A program made the position numbers and the translations under genes. Source: Shinisaurus crocodilurus (Eukaryota > Chordata > Lepidosauria > Squamata > Shinisauridae). Taken from it: DNA of 64,000 bases. The stretch spans positions 27,736,232 to 27,800,231 of the forward strand of contig CM037880.1 of the NCBI GenBank assembly GCA_021292165.1. Direction: 5' to 3'. How positions within the stretch are numbered: position 1 is the stretch's first letter; each line of letters opens with the position of its first letter. Shown here in pieces: positions 42,301-51,300 of the stretch. Under the pieces are notes generated by a model that was given only the letters and a program-made list of their open reading frames with translations, ran no database searches and was not told the DNA's origin.

Positions 42301-45300
42301 CTATTTAGCACCCATATTAGACAAACCTCTAAACATATTTGGCCAGGCTATCAAAAACTCAATTTTTAAAAAACCGTGCAATACAAGGTCTTCAACTTAC
42401 CGCCAAAATATACTACGCATTTTTGGAAAGGATAGAGACTGATTTCCCCCTAGAAAACCAGATGTCTGCATACAGAAGGAAGAAAAGAAACAGAAGTGAG
42501 CACTCATTTCAAAATCACATTTCACAGAACTATTTAATGCAGCCTTGCAAATAAGGCTACACATTACCAGTCAGTCTCCCACACTGCACCTATGTTAGTC
42601 GTCTGTGGTACATCAACAGCCTAAAAGAGAAAAAGAACCAACTCTTTCCCCATCTACAAAAAGCTTCTCTGCCAGGTCATCCGGAGGCAACTGCCACTCA
42701 TCGAGGTGATTAACTATTTAAAAAGAAAAGCATAAAGAAAAGCATTTTCATTTCATTCCCTCAAGTCAGTTTCTATTCTTCATGAACTCTTGCCTTATTT
42801 CCTCCTGTGTGGAAGTGTTATAAATTAAAACTGCAAGGGGAGTTTTGCAATTCCTTCCCTATTTAAACTATCTGGAGACTGTACCTCTTTCTATGATGCA
42901 AGGTGATCTCTTATATTGGACTAAGCCGAAAGATGTTATGCAAGCTCTCAGATTGCCAAGAAACCTTCTTCAAGCAAAAAATGTATTCATAGCACAAAGT
43001 TCTTCTTCAGGTCCCCTCGCCATGGGAGGTACAGTACAGGGTCACCTGAGATGGGGCCTTTTCCAAAATGGCACCGAGGTTCTGGAACTCCCTTCTAGGG
43101 AAGCTTGTTTCATCCCTGCTAGCCTTCCAGGAACAGATAGTGTTATTACTGGGGGCATTTATTTCTTTAATTTATATTCTACTTTTCCACCAAAAATGGC
43201 ACTCAAGATGGCTAACAATAAAGATTAAAACAAAAACTTAATTATAATGTAACATAAAAACAGAAATAAAAAATAAATAAAAAGGAAATAAATAGCATCC
43301 AAACAATTAAAACCCATTTTAGCAACATACCAGTTTATATGCCAAAGGCCTACCTGAATAAAAACGCCTTTGCCTGCTGGCAGGACAGCAGAGAGGGGAA
43401 CAACCTAGCCTCCCTCGGCAGCAAGTTCCAGAGCCTGGAAGCAGCCACTTAGAAGGCCCTCTTTTAGAAGGCCCCACCAAATGTGCCTCTGATGGTGGTG
43501 AGTCTGAGAGAAGGACTTCCCTTGAAGATCTTAAAAACCCAAGCAAGCTCGTATGGGAGAAGGTGGTCCTTCAGATAACTTGGTCCTAAATTGTATACAG
43601 CTTTATACGGTAAGTCATAACCAGCACTTTGAACTGTGCCCAGATACAGACTGGTAGCCAGTTAAGCTTTTGAAACAAGGAGTCACTTGCTCCCTGTAAC
43701 TGGCCCCGGTGAACAGTCTGGCAGCAGCATGCTGGGTGAGCTGAAGTTTCCAAACACTTTTCAAAGGCAGCCCCATGTAAAGCACATCACAGTAGTCCAA
43801 ACAGGATGTAACTAAGGCATGTGTGACCATGGCCAGATCAGACATCTCTAGGAATGGGTGCTGTTGGCACACTACCCTCAGTTGTACAAATGCACTCCTG
43901 GCCACCACCAGAACCTGGACATCAGGTTCAGTGCTCAATCCAGGAGTACACCCAAACTGTGAGCCTAAGTCCTCAGGGGGAGTGTGTAACCCCACCAGCA
44001 CAGGTTGAATCCCTATTCCCTGATTGGTCTTTTGCCTAACAAGGAACACCTCTGTCCTGTCTGGATTAAGCTTCAATTAGTTCTCCCTCATCAACATCAG
44101 ACACTGATTTAGAATGAGAACAGCTTCCTTGGTGTGGAGAGAAAGCCTGACAGAGCACACACTTTCCCCACATTCCACCTGCATAATCCCTGCCCGGGGC
44201 AGGAGAGCTCAGTCCATGACACATATTTACATACAGATGGTTTTCCCCAAGCACCCTTAATGGTTTGTCAAGCACCCTCAATCGCCCTTCCAAGCACCTT
44301 TGATGGGCCATAGGCAAGGTGGCGCTCGGCAACCACTCCTACCTGGCTGGACCAGTTTGTCCTGTCAGCAGAGGGAGGGGTCGGGAGAATCGAGGGGGGG
44401 CAAGAGAGGGGGTAAAAGAAGCGGCCAAAGCTTCTGGACGTTGTTGGAAGCAAGATGCTAAGGAGCACGGAGCAGGCCACTGGCTCAGGCCAGCCCCGAC
44501 ACTCAACCCCCAAGCAGACTGTCGGGGTACATTGCCGTAAGTCCATTCAATTTGCTAGCTTTTAGACTAGGTTAGATTCTTTGGTGTTAGCATAGAACTT
44601 AGGTTCTTTTTTGTGTTGTAGTTCTGACTGTGTGTAACAAGCTACTTCCTCTTGTCAAATTCAATTACCTTATCTCCCCTTTCCAATTTGTATTGTTTAC
44701 CCTTCAATAAAGTTGCTTTCATTGTTGACTGAAGTGTAGTTTCACTTTGACTCAGTGCTAAAATCCAGTGTTCGTGACCTGAACTGAACCAGGGATTGCA
44801 AGCGGGAGCCAGGAGCTGTCAAAATAGCCACGGTGCTCGTTCTTGCAGAAAAGGACCGGCGGCAGTCCTTCACACTTGGATTTAGTTAAATACATGCCAT
44901 TTAACATAAACAGTTGTTTCATGCATATATTGAATAGTATGGGGCACAAGATGGAACCCTGAGCGACACCAAAAGCCAATGGCCACAGCATTGAACAGGA
45001 ATCCTCTAGCACCACCTTCTGAAATCACCCCTCCAAGGACTGGAGACACTCTGGAAAAGTGCCTCCAAGTCCCAACCAGACAGACACCTCAGAAGGATAC
45101 CATGGCCGATGGTTTTGAAAGCTGCAAAGAGGTCCAGTAGAACCAACAGGGACACATGCCCCCTGTCCATTTTCTGGCATAGAGCATCTACCAAGGCGAC
45201 CAAAGCAGTTTATCTGAGCAGCTGTACTGGGAGCATATTTTTCTTCTGTTTACTGTTGCTTTGCTGTTCAGTGATGGAAATATAATAATTGAAAGTATGA

Positions 45301-48300
45301 AACTGAACAACCTTTTATGTTATTAGCTGCCTTGAAGTGCCTTTCACAAAAGGCAGGATATATAAATAAATTATAAAGTGGAGGCAAGTTCTTGTGTACC
45401 CAAGACAAGTTGAGAACCATCCAGAGAGCTTTGGTTATTGGGCAGTATGGAAATGTAATAAATAAATAAATATGTCCAAAAATGTACCTAAAGCTATCTT
45501 TTGAACAACACATTCCCTAATGACTTTCTTTAAGGCAGAGATGTGATGAGAGCAGAGATGAGAGCCAGTGTGGCATAGTGGTGAGAGTGTTGGACTGGGA
45601 CCCGGGAGATCTGGGTTCTAGTCCCCGCTCAGCCATGAAACTCACTGGGTGACTTTGGGCCAGTCACTGACTCAGCCTAACCTACCTCACAGGGTTGTTG
45701 TGAGGATAAAATGGAGAGGAGGAGGAGGAGGAGGATTATGTAAGCCGCCTTGGGTTCCTTGCAGGAAGAAAGGCAGGGTATAAATATAATAAATAAATAA
45801 AAATAAAATCTTGTTAATAATTTATTCATTCATTCATTTTCTATACTGCCCAATAGGCGAAGCTCTCTGGGCGGCGTACAACAATCAATTAAAAACAAAC
45901 AAACAAACAATAAAATACAGTTAAAATATAAACAATAAAACATAATCACTTGGAATCTTCCTGCAAGATCCTAAAAACTCTCTTATGCTCTTAACATCAC
46001 CATAAAATAAACTTTCCTTCTAATGCAGATTTGAAATAAACCAGCACATTGATAATTTCTCACTTCAACTTTGAGCCTCCTGCAGACCAACTTGAATAGC
46101 AGCCACTCGACACAAAACCTGCTACTAAGCACACCAACCTAATCTGAAAGTCATATGCTGCGCTTCCTTATACCGAGTCAGACCATTGGTTCATCTAGCC
46201 CAGTATTGTTGACACTGACTGTCAGCAGCTCTCCTGGGATTCAGGCAGGTTTCTTTCCTAGCCCAACCTTGAAATGCCAGAGATTGAACCAGGAACCTTC
46301 TGCATGCAAAACATGTGCTCTACCATGGAGCTACAGGCCTGGGGGTTCATTAACCCTGCCCCCAACTTACCATTTGTACTTCCTACTCTGCACCTGTGGC
46401 ATTAGAAAACAATGCATCAGGAGGCATTATTATTTTCTAGCAGTTTGAACTCTGTCTTTTGCCAGAGAAAGTAATTCCTACAAATGCACCTCCTCTCCCC
46501 TATCTGGCAATCACTGGGGACCATACTGGTCCAGACTTCATAAGCCTCCCCATCCCCTCCCTCATGCACTGCTTTGGGGCTTCATTTCTGCCTTGTATTA
46601 AGCCAGAGTTCCCTGTTACATCTGAACAGAGGAACTCTGGCTTAATGTCATTAACAAGGAAGTTCCAACATTAAGCCAGAGTTCTTTAGTTTAGATGTAC
46701 CATGGGACTCTGGTATATTAATACAAGCCAGAAATAAAGCACAGAGGCAGCACGTGAGGGGAAGGAAAAGGACTCACCCAGGTTCATGAGTTATACAATA
46801 CTGTAGTTACTGGGCCAGTGCGTTATACAATACTGTAGTTTCTCCCGAGGTCCAAACAAACTCAAATGATAAGTACTGACCTGCTTACTTATGTCCCTCC
46901 TGAACCAATAAAATATCACTCATAAGCTACTATCAATATTCTAGAGAACTATAGAAGGCTGGTTGTGCAATGCACAGCAAATTATAGGATGCCTATTTCT
47001 TTACCCTGTTCCAATAATAACACTCACACAACCCTGTGCAAACAGCTAAATATTTCTGTGGAGGACCAGCAACCGGGTCCTCTGCGTGAGTTAGGCGCTT
47101 AACGGGTTAACCGGCACTGAGCTACAGCCCACTTAAGCGATTGAAATTGACTAGGAGGTTTGCACAGCAAAGGAAAACTCCAGAGCCTTTGTATGACCAT
47201 ATAAGGCGTTTATTTACTACAAGTTAAATGGAGCGGAACTAATAGCTTTCTAGGAATACTACCATGTCAACATGACCTGACGTGACCTCCGAGTTTTATC
47301 AATGAAATGGTTCCCAGGCTAACGTACTGTGGAAACAGTTACCTGAGCTCAAAGACTCTACGCTGGTTGGTTTCCCGCCTGGCTCCGGGTCCGCCTGGCC
47401 TGGGGAAGAGAACAGCTTCGCCCAGCCACCACTGGGGGACGAACTTGGTGATGTGACCTGTGTTCCCAACAACCCCCCCCCCAAGAGACGAGCGAGGGGT
47501 TTTCTACCCCACCTTTCCCGCTCTCCCGCCCCCTGCCTGTCAGGTGGGCTTATCCCTGCCCCCTGTGTGTCAGGGTGGGCTTATTCCTGCCCGGGAAGAG
47601 ATAGCTTGGTCTTGGGTGTACTTTACAGCTCATAGTGGCTGCCCTGCTTGCTTGATGGTCCGCAATTCTCCTTTGTGGATTCCGACCGAGGGCTTCCTTG
47701 TTGGTATGCAGGCTTCGGCTGGCAGAGCCAGCACCTCCAGTCCCCCTCCCACCCCACCCCCCAGCCCCGGGGTGGATTAGGCAGGCAGAGCCTGGCAGGG
47801 GGAGATGTGTGTGTGCACGTGTTCAGGTTCCTTCTACAGTTGGGCTTTCTCCACAATTTCACTTTAAAAAGGCTTCTGTTTTGATTGCTATCTGAAAGGG
47901 ACTTCAGACATGACATAGGACAGTGATGGCGAACCTATGGCACGGGTGCCACAGCTGGCACGCAGGGACCTCTCTGTGGGCACTCGAGCCATTGGTCACC
48001 AGATCGCGAAAAGACCGTCCCCTTCTGCAAAACACTAATGATCTTGTTCTTTCTCACAGTGTGGAACAGAATGATTTTATTCTAGAATTCCTGTTACAGA
48101 ATTCTTTTCTACATTGTTATCACATTTAAAAGATTTTGAAGAATGATGCACAGAGCATGGCTTGGATGTAAAGCCCTAACAGTTGACCTGAGTGCTGCAT
48201 GTGTTGCTCTCAAACTAACGGAGTATGAGCCAAGGTTTGACCAATTATCAGCATGCATGCAATAGCAAAAATCACATTAATTGTGTAAAAGCATGCCCAA

Positions 48301-51300
48301 TGCAAACTTTTACCTAATGCAGTGTTTGCAGTCCAAGACATAAAGTGTTTAAAATGTGTTAAGCACGTTTAGTTTTCTTGTTTGTCTCGCTCATCCTAGT
48401 ACAGGTTGACTTTTACTTTTACTAATCCGACACCTGTAGAAGCAGGGAAAGGACCCGGGGTAAAGCTTGCCCCATACAATTTCAGTCTGGCATATAATCA
48501 TATTACAAGTTGAGAATCCCTTCTCCAAAAATACATGTGCCTAATTATTTAAAAAGTTTGTATAAATTCCCTTCAGGCTATGTGTACAATGTAGTCCTAT
48601 AATAATTTTTTGAGTTGATTTTTTTTTCAACAAAAAACTGTATCATTGAAAGCTCTGTTATTGTGTTTTTCTTTTAAGACAAAAGATATTAATTAGTTCG
48701 GACAACTGTACGAGTTATTTTTCTAAAACTAAAACCTTGGTATTCAGGTTTAATTGCAGTGTTGGCACTTTGAAATAAATAAGTTAGATTTGTGTTGCAG
48801 TTTGGGCACTCGGGCTCAAAAAGGTTCGCCATCACTGACATAGGACAACTGAACCACCCATCAACAACATTTCAATTTTATCTGGATTGAGCTCCAGCCC
48901 ATTATTGGATCAGGTATTCCAGTGCTACATTGGTATTTGCAAAAAAGGAGATTAACTGGGAGCCACCAGCACACTGATGACATCAAACACCAAATCCTCA
49001 TAGAATATGATCCACTAATTTCATGTCGACATTAACAATGAATTTCCCATTCCTACAAGGCAGAGCAGCAGTCTTCTACCTGCACACCTTCTCCAACCTG
49101 CCCAACAACAAAGAACAGAACCTGCAAAACTCTCTAAGCCCTCTGTTCCCAACCCTATTAATTTGCCCAGCTTCAGTTGGTGCACTAGTTGTGTCCATTC
49201 CTCTCATACGGTCATACATGCATTAGTTACATCTCATATGGTCAACTGTAATATGCTGTATGTGGAGCTGACCTTGAAAACCACTCAAACTTCAGTTAGT
49301 ATAGAGCGCTGATGCTAAAATTTTGACTGCAGGTGGTGTCGAGAGCACATAATGCAGGCCACATGCTGAAGCTAAGCAGATATGAGCCGGGTCAGTGCTT
49401 GGATGGGTGACTGCCTGGGCTGCCCCATCTGTTCTCCTGCATTGAGCAGGGGGTTGGACTCAATGGCCTTATAGGCCCCTTCCAACTCTACTATTCTATG
49501 ATTTTAAGTGCAGGGATCATGTGCCAGCTTTTCTATATCAGCTGTACTGGCTGCCAGTTTGTTTCCATGATCAATTCAAGGTGCTGGTTATTACCCTGAA
49601 AGCCCTAAATGGCTTGGGACCATCTTGTAGGAACATCTTCTCTCACATGAATCTGCCAATCCTTTACGATCAGTTCTTCTGTCCCTTTTACATGTACCAT
49701 TGCCTTCGGAGGCACAGTGGATGGCAATGCACAAGAGGGCTTTCTCTGTGGTGGCACCCTGTCTGTGAAACTCCCTGCCCCCCAAACTTAAGTTATCTTC
49801 TTCTCTATCTATGTTCCACCAGCAAATGAAGACATTTCACTTTGAAGAAGTGTTTGGTTGTTTTTATCAAATTCAGTTTATTGATTGTTAGTCCTTAGCT
49901 CCTTATATTTTTGTTTTGCTGCTGCTTTTAGTTTGGTAATTGTGTTTTAATGATGGACTGCTATTTGTCTGATTTTATATTTTGCAATCTACTTTGAACA
50001 ACTCCTTTCTGGAAGGGAAAAGGAGGGTATAAATGTTTGTACAAATAACTGAGTAAATCCTGAAAGACAGTCCAGAAAGATATCATGTTTGACAGTATTG
50101 AAAAGCAATCCCAGGCTTCCAGGAGAATCAACAGGGACACACTCCCATAGAACAGTTTTCTGACCCAAACCCTGGTCTAAAGCCTAGACTGAAATGGATC
50201 TAGATAGTAATCAGTTTTATCCAAGAGAGCTTTCATCTGGAGCTGACTTGATACAACCCAGCTTACAATGTTTACCCATAAACGAAATTTGAGAGACTGG
50301 CCTGAAATTTCCGGTACCTGATTAAACTAATAGCCTTCATTCACAAAACGTCTTACAGTGGTCTTTGATAGGGGCCCGAAAAGCAGTTTCTCTCTCAGTA
50401 GAACCAAAGTCCTAATAAACTTGGCTGCTCTCTTCTGCCAAGCTAGAATTAGCTAGGGTGGGCAGGGGCCTACAGCAAGGACAAACACTTGCATTAAACA
50501 TGTCCGCCACCTCAGGCCACAGCAGGAGCTCCAGCAGGGTGCCCAGTTCTCACAAGCCCTTTGCTAAAGCTCCACTGGACTAATGTAGTGGTGGCTGAAA
50601 AAAGGGAAGGGACCCTAGCTCAGCGGTAGAACACATGTGCTGCATGCATTAAGTCCGAGGCTGAATCCCTGTCGGAACCAATTAAAAAGGATCAGATAGC
50701 AGACAGTGTGAAAGAACTGTGACTCATTTCCTAGAGAGGGACAGCAAATCTGAGTAGACAATATGGACTAGATCAGGAATTGGGAACTTCTATTTCTCCA
50801 GATGTTGTTGGACTCCAACTCCCAACAACATACCCAGCGAGTATATTTACTGGTAATGGTCAGGGATGATGAGAGTTGTAGTCTAGGAACATCTGGAGGA
50901 CTACAGGTTCCCCATCACTGGGCTAGAAAGACAAAATAGTCTAATCTGTATAAGGCACCATCCTAAATTCCTACAATCACAACCATGGAGTAGGCTCTAA
51001 AATATTGATCCCAGCTGCTTCATCGCCTGCAACTCTCTGTCATACCAGAGAACTGCATGGGAACTAGTCAGTGGGAGTTACTGGCCCAGGATGGATTTTT
51101 CAACAGTTCATACACTTGCAGCATGATGCTATGCATGTCAACGCAGAAGTTAAGTTCCCATTGATTAGAATCAGAGTTGGAAGGGACATTAGAGATCATC
51201 CAGTCTATGGGTAGGCAACTTATATCCCTCCAGATATTTTGGTCTATAACTCCCATCATCTCTCACCACTGCTATGCTGGCTAAAGCTGATGGGAGTTGT

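Larger units (their letters stand above)
36447..42400 (-). other. PDSS1: PDSS1 intron 2, a transposon graveyard
   Basis: Almost entirely repeats: LINE fragment 36742-37300, SINE-like 37368-37530, CR1 antisense 37620-39165 with an insertion, an unclassified repeat 39200-39640 and the nested hAT/CR1/mariner composite 40073-42203. Confidence 0.7.

Noticed and set aside
43319..45203. Separate genes from several open frames on the - strand
   Set aside because: They are ordered fragments of an L2 reverse transcriptase with frameshifts and an insertion.
47921..48129. 68-codon frame with a twin at 16715-16924
   Set aside because: Both lie in copies of the same nonautonomous hAT-like element. No transposase motif, so not a gene.
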